Below, in pieces: positions 21,856 to 34,056 of a stretch of 64,000 bases of DNA. Both the position numbers and the translations under genes were made by a program. Within the stretch, counting starts at the first letter, position 1; the number at the start of each line of letters is the position of its first letter. Source of the stretch: Balanoglossus misakiensis (Eukaryota > Hemichordata). The stretch is taken from the NCBI GenBank assembly GCA_040954595.2, contig CM082583.2, forward strand, positions 2,418,001-2,482,000, in the 5' to 3' direction. Below the pieces are notes generated by a model, which saw only the letters and a program-made list of their open reading frames with translations, did no database searches and was not told where the DNA came from.

Positions 21856-24800
21856 CTTATATTTCCTTCATAGTGACATCTTATAACAACGGTCGTAGTG
21901 TCGTCCTCCCACTCATCCTGAAAGACGAGAATGACAAGAATGTTTATCCTTCCATCTAACATCACTTATACTCCACATCGTGGCCATAATCTGAGTGACT
22001 TCCATTATGATAACACACAGATTTGAAATAATATCAATATTTGCTATTGTTCCCCAACATGAATATAATGCTACAGATCTCTCTTCACTTGCTCAAAACC
22101 GTACATTGTACTTCCGGTCAGCAGATTCGCAATGGGTGTATTACATGGAAATAAACCTATATTATTGCAAATTTGGACACTTCGAATTTATGTGACATAC
22201 CTCCCAGCCAGTATCCCCAACATCTTCTTCTATCTTAACATATGGTTCAGGAATTAGTCCCAATTTACCATTTATTTTACCCTGCACACAAACAAATGCG
22301 AATAAATTATATGAAAGTCTGTTCTCTTGTGCAAGTATACCCGGCATTCTAGGGGAGTATGAAAATGACTACGTTTGCCACTGACTCGGCACTGTTTGGG
22401 TTAAAGCGCCTAGCTCGTCTCACATGCATGTTCCAGCTATAGCCGCTGGTTACAGACGTTTAGAGAACAGTCAATCCCATAAGGCAGTGCTCTGTCTTAA
22501 CAACTCACAAGATGGCGGCGACCATAATCTGTGTCGGAGATCGTGAAAAGACACCAGCTTGGGTGAAAAGGAGGGACAAAACTAGAATCTACTTATACGG
22601 TGCGCATGAAATATGGAAGGAAGCGAAGGCAGTCCACTATTTGAATGCATCAAATGGAAAATTTGCTTGACATTTACTGGCTAAATTACGCGCATGTGTG
22701 TGAGACGAGCTAGTCGCTTTAAATGAGAATTGAAAGTCTCCAGAGGGTTTGAACATTTTTCAAAAATTACAGAAACTGAAAATCCACCAGAAACAAATGT
22801 ATGGTACGATTTTGCATTTGCATCAGTGCAATTTCTGGAACCATATTAAAATTTCATCTTCAAAGTCTCTATTTCATTTTATACTCCATTCTCCAGGAAA
22901 TAACACAATAAAATGATATTCTTACTTCAATCCAACTTCAGGTTATTGGTATGACATCACCTTTCTTGAAACTCAATTCTCCGCTAGTCGTTGCAACAAA
23001 GTCATACAGGGCCTGTGGTGTTTAAACAACACACAGCAGTGTTGGTACCAAAATGAAACATTTGCATGAAATATCAAAACATTTAAAGGGCGATGGTGTT
23101 CGTTTTATGCGCATATCAGATGTGTCAAACCAGAGGTCTCTGGTTACAATATTTGTACATGGTCAATGCCATAAGGCAGTAACAACAGACAAGATGGCGG
23201 CGACCATAGTCTGTTTTGGAGAGTGGGAAAAGACAGCAAATTTTGCATACAGAACAAATTTAACAGCTTTACCCACGCGTGTGCATTACAGAATAACGTC
23301 CTGGTTGACCATACATGCATTTGGGAAAAGGCCAGTGTGTCCTCTAAGCCCGTAAGGCTGCATTCACAAACACCTCTGGAGGGGGGGGCGGGAGAATTCA
23401 ATTTTTTTTACCGCTAATTTTCACACGCCCCCCTTCCGAACTGCCAATATTTTCAAATCCCCCCCTTCCGAACTGCCAAAATTTTGAAATCCCCCCCCCC
23501 ATTTTCTTTCACAGAGCAAAACACATCACCTATCTATCTTGTAAAAAGAAAAACAGCGCTCCCATGAAAAGAATTTGAAGCTGATGTTTCCCCTCATCAA
23601 TGGGTATTAAAACTGAACATTGTTTTTTTTTTTTTTAGTACATATATTTGTATTCTGTGTTGGGAGACATTGTAAACCGAGAATTGAAGGGGGTGGGTTT
23701 GGGAGGGGGTGTCCCCCTCCCACGTAAGAAAATTTTCTAAAATACATAGCTCAAAGTTGCATTTTAATGAACCCGGCAAAAGCAAATTAACTCAACTACC
23801 GGTATGTTGGGAAGGACAAATTTAACCGTCGCCGCTCAAAGTTATCATGGGGTGGGGCAAGTCCCCTGATCTGGGACGCTAGATAAACCAGTCAATGATT
23901 GAAAGGTGTTGATGAATGGAGGGGGTGGGTGTGGGAGGGGGTGTCCCCCTCCCACATTAGAATATTTTGTAAAATAAAGGGCGCGAAACTGCATTTTTGT
24001 GGACTCAAAATAAATATTTAGTTGTTAAAGTTTTCAAGTCCCCCCCTTTCAGTCCCTAAATTATTTCAAATCCCCCCCCCTTACATACCCTCAATTTTTT
24101 CAAATCCCCCCCCTCAATTCTCCCGCCCCCCCCTCCAGAGGTGTTTGTGAATGCAGCCTAAGACGCGCCACTCAGACTCAATAAACTCACTGGTGACCCA
24201 AGAAAATTATCCACACTACATGCAAAGGCACATAGGGCTGACTCAGAGAAAATACACAGATAAGGTACCTGTAGATCAAGTTGACCTTGAATCTGAAAAT
24301 CCTGCTTTCTTGATTTGCAGTCTTGTCACGGTCCCCCTGTCTCCTATAGTCTGTGTCAATACACCCCCTCCCGTCTTTCCTAATCCACCCCTCACTTCCC
24401 CTGTATTGTCTCTGACTCCATGTTCCTTTTTATAAAAAGTCTATCAGTCCAATATTCAATACAAGTTCAAGATGCTTACCAGAGCCCTGGGTCCAGTGAT
24501 TGCAGCTACATGCAGTGACTGGTTTATTTTCTTTGACACTTGTTGTTGGCGGTGGTTCTGGTTTGAGACCAAGTCTGCAATATGGACAGAGGGAGAGGTG
24601 AATTCATGCAGGCTCTTATTTCAAATCGGTTTCAATGACAATGTAGTAGTGAGACGACCTCACTTTGAATCACTTTCAACAACACAAACACAGTCCCCTT
24701 TTGCAGATTTTTTTTGAGGGGGGGGAGGGGGCGATTTTTTACTCTGGCAAGGGGGAATGAAACATCTCCAACATATGAGTGACATCATTTTATATAATAA

Positions 24801-27800
24801 GGGGCACTGGTCCCCATTTTGCTAGTTGGTGCCCACATATCAACATGGGCATGAATACCCCCAGCGCTAGGCCCCGCCCAGATGAAACACTGTAATTTTT
24901 CAATTTGAGATAAGTGATATCAATGCAAATAAAACTGTTCTATTTAACAACTGCATTGATGCGATTTTTAAGACCAACATATTATCCATATCTGACAAAT
25001 GTGGGCATTCTTTGGCCAACAACATGAGACTCTGGTTACAAAAATTGTACAAAGTCAATGCCATAAGGCATGTGATATGCTAACAACAGACAAGATGCCA
25101 GGACCATAATTTGTGTAGGAGATCGGAAAAAGACAGCAAATTGGGTGAAAAAGTTTCCTTAAACTGAGTACTGTGTGCATGAAATATGGAAGGAAGCAAA
25201 GACAGTCCACTATTTGAATGCATCGAACGCAAAATTTGCAGAACATTTGGATTGGACGTAATGTTTGTACACATGAAATTACACACATGTGTATAACACG
25301 ATCGCCATTAAGTACAGAAAGTCTTACATTTACACTTCAAATGTAGGACTATTCATGTACACTGATATCGCAAATGAAATCAAGCTGTACTCACGGTGTT
25401 TTGCTTTTGCTGTCTTGCTGTTGTTGGTGTGCCAACCATCTTGCCTTCTTTGATGGTGTCACATGCTGTATTTTACCGTTGGGAGCTTTGATGACTGGTG
25501 TGTCGATGTCTCCTGGCGTCTGACAAAGGAAATCCATCACTATATCATGCTGGGAAATCCTTGCGTCGAGACCTACCAGTTTCTGAAGGGAGAAGAAATT
25601 GAGAAGTTGAATTGCAATGAACTTTATCCAGTGATGCAATGCTGCTACTGACTTAAAGGGACAAAAGCATCTCTCTCTTGCTGCCCTTTTTCCATTATTT
25701 ATGTTGCATACAAGACACCGTTTATGTCATTCTACACGTGGATATATAGTGAATCAACGTTCGACCACACACAACTTCCATCCCACTTGCAGACACGAGA
25801 GTGAAAAACTCACCAAAATGAATAACCGGTGTTTACCATTTATTCATTTTGGCGAGATTTTTACTCTCATATCCTACAAACGGGATGGAAGGTGTGTGTG
25901 GTCAAACGTCACTATACATCCACATGTAAAATAACACAAAAAGTGTCTTGTATCAAACATAATTAATGGAAAACAGGCAGCGAGAGAGAGAGACTTTGTC
26001 CCTTTAAGTTCTGTCAGAGTTCTACAAGCAGTTACACATATCAATCTGCTACAGCTTTTATGAATAACAAAACCAAAGGACAATACATTTTTAATACTGT
26101 ACACACTGGTGTCTCCAGAAATGTGGGCCTAAATGCAGATTTTGAAGACCTCAGTTAATTGGTACACATACATGTATACATTCCAAGGGATGGGGATTTG
26201 AACGTAACTACCTTGGTGTGCACAACACACAGATTTGTACAAAATGCATTATGGGTAAATTACCTTGAGATATCTGTTGAGATCAGGAACTCTCCTGTCT
26301 GCTACTTCTCTTACAGCACTTCTTTTCAAATATATTTTGCCTGTGAAAAAATACAAAGATTTGAATGCTATGTTGTCAATGCCAGGCATAAATAAAACAC
26401 AGTCACAATTTAGTTAGTCATTATTTTTTGGGAATAAACTATAAATACTCCACTTATACTCATAATTGTATCATTTTGGGTGGTAGAGGTTAAAAGCTGT
26501 CATGATTATGAGCTTCAGTCTTACAATCAGTACAACTTTCATTATAGCCCCAATAGCTGTCACTGGTAGCATATTTTGTACATGTAATTAATGAAACACT
26601 TGAATCTTCTCCTTAATATCCTTAGTTGACAAACGACACTGTTTTGAATTTGTGAAGATTCTAACATCATGTGTACAAACAATGATAGCTGCACATAGTA
26701 TGTACCCAGAACATTACAGAGTTTACTATATTCGGCTCAATCACGTATTGAGCACTCTACTCCAAGCGATCTACAACTTCACAAAATAATACAATGACAG
26801 TTGTATAATACTCTTGTAATGGGCAACTGAATACATGTAAATGGGTGTGGCACCCATTTATTACTGAACTTGATCATATTTAAATATGCAGCCACAATCA
26901 GAGGTTGATTACATGTTGGTGTATACCCATCAGTAAGTCCATTTCAATAGACCACTCTAAGTTTGAAAAAAAAAATGCCAAAAATGGCAGCTATTGGGTC
27001 TTCAACAATGCTTGAATTCTTTTCACGAAAGCAATTTTTACCTGGTAATGTTGGTAATTTCCTTGGTCCTGCATGACCGGCTTCATTGGGGAATCTGTCA
27101 TCTAATCGTTCTTGTAGAGTGTTAAAATAACTATATCGTCTCACAATCAGGTATGACTTCCCACTTTCTAGAGTCACTTCAATGAAATATACCTGATGTT
27201 CAGAAAGTCATGGTACAACACAAATCAATACATCAGAATTGGGAGTAGTACTCAGACAAAAATACTGTGAAACATGTTATTTTCGCGAGCAATAAGTTTT
27301 TCGCAAAATACGCGAGAGCCAAAATAACGTGAATTGTTTTTTTCAGTGATAATGATGCAGTAAATAAAATAAGAGAACGCGAAAATTAATACTCGCAAAA
27401 CAGTTGCCTCTTTTGATATCGCGAAAATTTCCTGACGCGAAAATAACATGTTTTGCTTCAAACAGTTTGTAACACAGTTTCAACTTTTCACACTCTAAGG
27501 ATCAGTCAGTATGTCAGCCGACTTACTCAAGATGGTGCAGGCATGTAATTCGCTCCATATTGCACTCGGCTGACGGCTCGTGCTACATGTCTCGAATTGT
27601 ACCCAAATCTTGTGTATACCCGCCTGTGGCAGGGGTAATCGTTTAATCATAGGCTCATAGCACTGGTATACATTTGGAAATTTTGTGGACATTTAATTAA
27701 TGATTTTCAGAAAAAAAATATCTTTTCCAGGATTTTCAAAAGACAATAAAATGAAATTCAATACTTTCAATTTCAAAGATACAGCAATAAAGAATACTGT

Positions 27801-30800
27801 GTTACGACACACCCTGTTTAGTCGCTTTCACCGGCTTAGTCAAGAGAGGAGTAGTTTTTCTTTGCATAACAAAGGGCCCTGCCTTTTCAACTAGTTCATT
27901 TAAATATTAGTAATAACCAGATGGTCACCCATACAAAAGGCCTTCTCACAAAAACCACGAGGCACACTTCTCAACACTGACTAGGAGGAGCATGTCACTC
28001 CAGCTTCACATCACCTTGGGAATTAGGAATTTACCTAGCTGGGCTGGACTCTGTGAGCAACGGGCTTTGTGTGAGCAACGGACTACTGTGAGCAACTGGC
28101 TTCAATGAATGTCGGACTTTGTCAGCAATGGACTTGTGTGCCTTGGTGAGGCTTGAGTTCGGCCAGGACTTTTGTGGACTCGGTAACTCCTCGACCAAGC
28201 AGGGTAAGACACATAGAACATTTTTTTTCTGTGCGACCTTTTGATTTTAGAATGTTAATTTTTCAATTAAACATTGTGTTGTTGAACTACAAACTCCATT
28301 GTGTGCTCCCGGTTTTTTCTACCGTAACAACTGTAAAACGGGTAGCTTTGGCGAATGATAAATTTTTTCACAAACTTTGCGAGAGCCCCCCAAAAGTAGT
28401 TGGGAAAAAACAATATGTATAATAGAATTATTTTCCACAGATAATCATTTGGAAATTTTGTGGACATTTAGTGATTTTCAGAAAAAAAATATCTTTTCCA
28501 GGATTTTCAAAAGACAATAAAATGAAATTCAATACTTTCAATTTCAAAGATACAGCAATAAAGAATACTGTGTTACGACACACCCTGTTTAGTCGCTTAG
28601 TCAAGAGAGGAGTAGTTTTTCTTTGCATAACAAAGGGCCCTGCCTTTTCAACTAGTTCATTTAAATATTAGTAATAACCAGATGGTCACCCATACAAAAG
28701 GCCTTCTCACAAAAACCACGAGGCACACTTCTCAACACTGACTAGGAGGAGCATGTCACTCCAGCTTCACATCACCTTGGGAATTAGGAATTTACCTAGC
28801 TGGGCTGGACTCTGTGAGCAACGGGCTTTGTGTGAGCAACGGACTACTATGAGCAACTGGCTTCAATGAATGTCGGACTTTGTCAGCAATGGACTTGTGT
28901 GCCTTGGTGAGGCTTGAGTTCGGCCAGGACTTTTGTGGACTCGGTAACTCCTCGACCAAGCAGGGTAAGACACATAGAACATTTTTTTTCTGTGCGACCT
29001 TTTGATTTTAGAATGTTAATTTTTCAATTAAACATTGTGTTGTTGAACTACAAACTCCATTGTGTGCTCCCGGTTTTTTCTACCGTAACAACTGTAAAAC
29101 GGGTAGCTTTGGCGAATGATAAATTTTTTCACAAACTTTGCGAGAGCCCCCCAAAAGTAGTTGGGAAACAACAATATGTATAATAGAATTATTTTCCGCA
29201 GATTAGAGAACGCGAAAATTAATCATTGCAAAATAGTCACCTTTGTTGACATCGTGAAAATTCCCATTAAACAGATAGTTACAGACAGACTACTCACATA
29301 GTATTTAGTTAGATTGGCAAGATTTATGGATCTTCTTTTTTCCATATCAATGATGACAGCAGATACCGCATGATCATTCTTAAGATCATATCTGGGACTG
29401 TTGGGGGAAAAAAACAAAGGAGAAAGTTAGACAACAGAGAAATCAGCTCCAGAAAATTTCTTATCAGCACCAATTGGGATTTGTGTTTAGAACCACAACA
29501 ATACGTTTGTTTATTTTTGGAAAAAACAACATCAAATTAAAATTTCATGAGGTCTTGTTGAGTTGTTGACAGGATATGGTCAATGGAATATTTGATGACC
29601 TGATTAGTTTTATCATCCTGCAGACATAACAATACCATAATGTATAATTTCTGGCAGTATGTTTTCAATGTAATGCCTGTAAAGTTCTATTGTAATTTGT
29701 TTTATTTCTCTTATTCAATCTGAGATATTTTTTTAATATAATGTGCTTTATGTATAACAGATACAGATTAAGATTATTTTCTTCTCAGATTGGTATTTCC
29801 ATGATATTTATACCAGTACTGGCAGTATACTGTAAAGTCCCTCTGGGAATAATGAATGCACAATTCTCTGTCTATACGAACATAAAAACACATATGCCTA
29901 TTAGCCATCTGGCTATATATTCAGCCAAGGCACGTTCATTCTTGACCATAGTGACATATATTGCAAAGGGCGATGGCACATACCACGAGTCGCATGTTTA
30001 TGATGTGAATTAATGATAATACTAGTACAAGTATACAATCAATATTTCACCAGAGCCAGTGGCATTCTGTAATCATCATGTGATAGGAAACATAATACAT
30101 TTGTACACTGTTTGCACAAGAGGGAAGCACTTTTCTGGGGATGTAAAACATTGCCTGAACACGTCCAGTCCCTCCACTGAATTTATCTGAGACGTGATCG
30201 ATGAATAGTCGTGACAAAGTCTCCAAGCAACATTAATATCACATAATGCATTGTGAATGTGAGTGAATTATGCTACTTCAGCTGAATTATTTCTGGTTTA
30301 TTTGTGATTTCCGTTTTCCTGGAACTTGGAAAACAGAGGTTTCACCTGTTGGTTTGTGGGTCAAGTTCAGCAGTCACTGAGTCAGTGCCAAACCCCACCA
30401 CCTCGGGGCATAGTGGGGGATATGGAAATTAGTCATGGTTAGACAATGTGGCAATGGCATATCCCCACACTTCCCCAACCCTAGCTGAAATGATTGTTGC
30501 GGGTGTACTAGCAGCACCCGCTACAATCATTGCAGCTACCCCAATCCCAACAAGTGGGGCATTTATTATATTCGTTGCTTAATCGTGATGGTGGCGACTA
30601 GGGGTCAATATGAAGCAAATGACCCATCCCTTCTGACTTAGTTCCTTGGCAAACCTCATTTGACCCTTATCGCCCGAGGTGGAGACAGCTAACCCATGGA
30701 GGTAACCAAGGCAAAATCTCGAGCGACTGAAATGAGCTTAGCAAAGGGGAATCTTACACAACGTCATACTAAAAACATATGTGACATACTTACGCACTAG

Positions 30801-30819
30801 CGGCGAGTAAGGCAGTCAT
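21856..30819 (-). CDS. NCF4: p40phox/NCF4-like PX-SH3-PB1 adaptor (3' end not found)
   Basis: NCF4/p40phox is a cytosolic subunit of the phagocyte NADPH oxidase that binds PtdIns3P on phagosomes. Coding exons in order: 30819-30794 (ATG, MTALLAAS), 29397-29298, 27192-27042, 26340-26264, 25582-25395, 24574-24480, 23012-22961, 22281-22201, 21917-21856. The first six chain perfectly in phase. The PX domain shows the IVRRYSYF and LPTLPGK motifs and RRVPDLNRYLK, which carry the family's phosphoinositide-binding Arg, Lys and Arg. A proline-rich linker (KPEPPPTTS) follows, then SH3 start (ALYDFVATTSGELSF) and SH3 end (GLIPEPYVKI), then a PB1 start (VVIRCHYEGNI). A short SH3 exon (the DWxxG segment) and the rest of PB1 were not located. 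The large introns hold several MITEs and a tandem duplication. The architecture is closest to p40phox among PX-SH3 proteins. Confidence 0.9.
22405..22718. mobile_element. TTAA MITE, family E
   Basis: Inverted ends AAGCGCCTAGCTCGTCTCACA-type are bracketed by TTAA (22401-22404 and 22719-22722), in an intron of the NCF4-like gene. The interior contains AAGATGGCGGC (22509-22519), a YY1-type motif. Diverged relatives without clear ends are at about 23140-23250 and 25030-25290. Confidence 0.7.
23140..23260. repeat. Family E relative
   Basis: Shares ATGCCATAAGGCAGT, ACAAGATGGCGGCGACCAT and AAAGACAGCAAAT with the element at 22405-22718 and with about 25050-25140. No clear termini. Confidence 0.55.
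23356..24158. mobile_element. PIF/Harbinger-like MITE, family A copy 2
   Basis: About 803 bp and nearly identical to 342-1145 along its whole length, differing mainly in homopolymer lengths. Bracketed by TAA (23353-23355 and 24159-24161). It sits in an intron of the NCF4-like gene, between the linker exon and the first SH3 exon. Confidence 0.87.
25030..25290. repeat. Family E relative, longer copy
   Basis: Matches the interior of 22405-22718 (CATGAAATATGGAAGGAAGC, AGTCCACTATTTGAATGCATC) but lacks the terminal inverted repeats and has a mutated GATGGCGGC motif. Confidence 0.6.
25657..26003. mobile_element. TTAA MITE, family C copy 3
   Basis: Bracketed by TTAA (25653-25656 and 26004-26007). 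The arms are extended inverted repeats around a centre near 25820, including TTCATTTTGG and its complement. Lies in an intron of the NCF4-like gene. Confidence 0.8.
27671..29206. repeat. Tandem duplication of about 770 bp in an NCF4-like intron
   Basis: Copy 1 runs about 27671-28445 and copy 2 about 28446-29206. They are almost identical; copy 2 lacks 4 bases (in ATTAATTAATGATT) and 10 bases (in GCTTTCACCGGCTTAG), so the offset changes from 775 to 761. Words resembling GAACGCGAAAATTAAT border the pair (near 27374 and 29210). The small open frames in it occur twice for this reason. Confidence 0.9.
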
Positions 30820-30999
30820 TGTATCCAACAGAATCTAGCCAGTTCGCTAAGACCAGAACTGTCTCTCTCTTGGTAAAGATTTGACACCATCGCTACCAGC
30901 CTCTCAGCTCCAGAGGGCGCCGTCAATGACCTTTGACATTTCAAAGACGTAGTGCGTGTACATATTTAAAATATATTCATATTTTATAGGAGTTTCTTA

Positions 31000-31980
31000 T
31001 TAATATGTAGAAGGTGGTCTGGCCAATGATGCGTGACTTGCCAGGAAAGCCGCGCCAGTCACCCGTTTCCCCACTTTTTGTTATGAAAATCACGACCTTT
31101 TCTTTTCAAATGTAAATTTTTGGGTCAAATACACTGTTAATGTTTGTTAATTTCAATGATTTTACGAGCTGAGTTCGCACCTGGCCGATTTCTCCCACGG
31201 ACCGACTCCCCTAGATCTTGTATTCGATTTGATCGACAGCGTCATTTAAAGGTCTACGATGGCGGCGAGATTGTCCGGATTTGTCTGCCCCGGCCGTAGT
31301 AGATACAATCTGTAAACATTGCACTGTGGATAGATAGCCATCTCATCTGTTTGTTGGATTTATGTACTCCTGTAACGTTCTCATGTACAGGAATTGTGGG
31401 ATAGCTTCATTTCCGCCGCGAAGAAAAAATAGTTTGCTTTCTGAAAATATATTTTGTCATGCATGTAAAAGAAATTCGCACGCCGAAACCTGAATAGCGC
31501 CCCCATGAAAAAGTTTGTCAGTAGCAATAGAAAGAGCGCCCCCATAAGTTGTGTAACTAGAAATTAGATAAAAATATATTTACATCTGTAAAATAAAATT
31601 TTCACCCGCGAAAAGTAATGTTACTTAAAAAAAGTTTTACAAAATTAAATATTTCTTTCCGAAAATAAAAAAATTCTATGTAGTATAGATAACATTTTAT
31701 CTCAAGTGTTAGAAGTTTATTTTGGAAAAAAATCTTAAAATTTTACTCTCGGAAAAAATAAAACTGGCTTTCGGAAATTAAACTTTTGTTCTCTAAAATA
31801 AGAGTTGTGTAAAGTAAAATTAAAGTTTTACTGTCAAAATTAAAAAGTTTACTCCACTGAAATTGAAATTGTGTGCGTCAAAATTATAGTTGCCTTCACC
31901 AAACCTTAAGTTTACTTTTGGGAGAAGATATTGTCCATAATTTTGAAAGTTTAACTTTCAAAATAATATTTTAGGCGTGA
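31000..31980. other. Upstream region of the NCF4-like gene
   Basis: Mostly AT-rich DNA. It includes CTACGATGGCGGCGAGATTG at about 31255-31274, a YY1-type motif with an ATG on the + strand that opens only 19 codons. It lies about 440 bp upstream of the NCF4-like start codon on the opposite strand, so it could belong to that gene's promoter or to a divergent transcript. From about 31430 to 31950 the sequence is A/T-rich with repeated AAAATTAAA and TTTTAC words and shows no gene. Confidence 0.3.
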
Positions 31981-31997
31981 CATGAGGGGGCACCGTA

Positions 31998-32735
31998 CCC
32001 CCCCCCCAAAAAAAAGACGTACTGTGATCGGATCATATGACTAAGTGTCCAACTGAGCGCTTCTTGGACTCTGCCATTCTCTGGTGGGGACGGCCCGTTT
32101 GGGAGGGTGAGAGTGGCGAGTCACCTGAATGGTCTTAGACATTTATAAAAGAAAAAAACTTTAATTTATTTTGGAACAAAACACTGGATTTTCTTAACAA
32201 AATTACTCTTTTATATTTTGGCCGTGAATGATCCGTTTGTTGTTATGTTTTCTCTTTTTAGTGCAGGTGAGCGACCGATCTCCATAAAACTTGACCCTAA
32301 ACCCTACTAACGAATACATGAGAAGTCCGGCGGCCAGTTTGCAAGTCGGCCAGCGCTTACAGTCGGCCAGTATTAGAAGTCGGCCAGTATGAGAAGTCGG
32401 CCTTGGTACTTTGGTACTTTGCGTTTTATAAATGTTTCACTACGAAATGTTTCCTTGATGTACAGGAGCTGAGATATCTGTACAAATAGCCGACGAATTT
32501 TAAAAACTGTTGGAATCACTTCGCATGTATGCTAACAGTCACTTGCACTTAGCTGCGCTATTGTGTTGTCAAGATTGTGTGTGGGGGGGGGGGGCGTCCA
32601 ACTGAACATATTTAGTGCAATTATATTTTATTAAGCGTTGTTATAAGTAATCTGGGTCATTACTGCACTATTCGGGTTCAAGTTCAACAGCTGGCCGACT
32701 TCTCATTTGACGGGTAGTGGCCGACTTCTCCTACT
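31998..32735. repeat. Direct flanking repeat, left copy
   Basis: About 740 bp nearly identical to 37596-38340 in the same orientation. Its right part (from about 32320) contains several AGAAGTCGGCC words at one end and the complementary GGCCGACTTCT words at the other, so it looks like a small TIR element in itself. A fragment of the left part (GAGCGCTTCTTGGAC...) recurs inverted at about 38803-38860. Confidence 0.8.
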
Positions 32736-32775
32736 GGCATATGTGGCCCAAAATGAACCAACGATTCCCACGACC

Positions 32776-34056
32776 GGTCGTACGACCGATTTACAGTCGC
32801 GAATATCATGAATATAAACTCACTAGACACCCTTTTTAAAGCTCGCGTACGTTAAAAGGTAGTCTTGCTCCAAGATTGTGTGATACTGAAAATGAAATGC
32901 GCGTCTGCGTTACGTATAGAACGTCCTGTGGACGCGACGCTAATCACCTGGCGGCGCCATATCTTCTCCCACGACCGTTTTTTGGTCGTGGCTATGTTAT
33001 TTTCCAATTTCTCGACATATCTTCTCCCACGACCGGTTTTTTGGTCGTGGCTATGTTAATTTCCAATTTCTCGACATATCTTCTCCCACGACCGGTTTTT
33101 TGGTCGTGGCTATGTTAATTTCCAATTTCTCGACATATCTTCTCCCACGACCGGTTTTTTGGTCGTGGCTATGTTAATTTCCAATTTCTCGACATATCTT
33201 CTCCCACGACCGGTTTTTTGGTCGTGGCTATGTTAATTTCCAATTTCTCGACATATCTTCTCCCACGACCGGTTTTTTGGTCGTGGCTATGTTAATTTCC
33301 AATTTCTCGACATATCTTCTCCCACGACCGGTTTTTGGTCGTGGCTATGTTAATTTCCAATTTCTCGACATATCTTCTCCCACGACCGGTTTTTTGGTCG
33401 TGGCTATGTTAATTTCCAATTTCTCGACATATCTTCTCCCACGACCGGTTTTTTGGTCGTGGCTATGTTAATTTCCAATTTCTCGACATATCTTCTCCCA
33501 CGACCGGTTTTTTGGTCGTGGCTATGTTAATTTCCAATTTCTCGACATATCTTCTCCCACGACCGGTTTTTTGGTCGTGGCTATGTTAATTTCCAATTTC
33601 TCGACATATCTTCTCCCACGACCGGTTTTTTGGTCGTGGCTATGTTAATTTCCAATTTCTCGACATATCTTCTCCCACGACCGGTTTTTTGGTCGTGGCT
33701 ATGTTAATTTCCAATTTCTCGACATATCTTCTCCCACGACCGGTTTTTTGGTCGTGGCTATGTTAATTTCCAATTTCTCGACATATCTTCTCCCACGACC
33801 GGTTTTTTGGTCGTGGCTATGTTAATTTCCAATTTCTCGACATATCTTCTCCCACGACCGGTTTTTTGGTCGTGGCTATGTTAATTTCCAATTTCTCGAC
33901 ATATCTTCTCCCACGACCGGTTTTTTGGTCGTGGCTATGTTAATTTCCAATTTCTCGACATATCTTCTCCCACGACCGGTTTTTTGGTCGTGGCTATGTT
34001 AATTTCCAATTTCTCGATATATCTTCTCCCACGACCGGTTTTTGGTCGTGGATGTG
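32776..34056. repeat. Hairpin satellite array, left arm of a large inverted repeat
   Basis: About 18 units of 60 bp (59 in variants) begin near 32966. Each unit carries the perfect hairpin CCACGACC-GGTTTTTT-GGTCGTGG followed by CTATGTTAATTTCCAATTTC and TCGACATATCTTCTC. The array is preceded (32776-32860) by CGGTCGTACGACCG and a segment that reappears reverse-complemented at about 37418-37515. The repetitive open frames (LLPRPVFWSWLC) come from the repeat and are not genes. Confidence 0.95.

Noticed and set aside
30360-30760. GC-balanced block with CCCCACCACCTCGGGG and similar words, considered as an RNA gene or SINE
   Set aside because: No tRNA-like A/B boxes, poly-A tail or known snRNA motif could be read; left unassigned.
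32966-34056. Regular 60-bp repeats resembling a CRISPR array
   Set aside because: The whole unit is repeated with no unique spacers, the locus is eukaryotic and no cas-like gene is present; it is a satellite.
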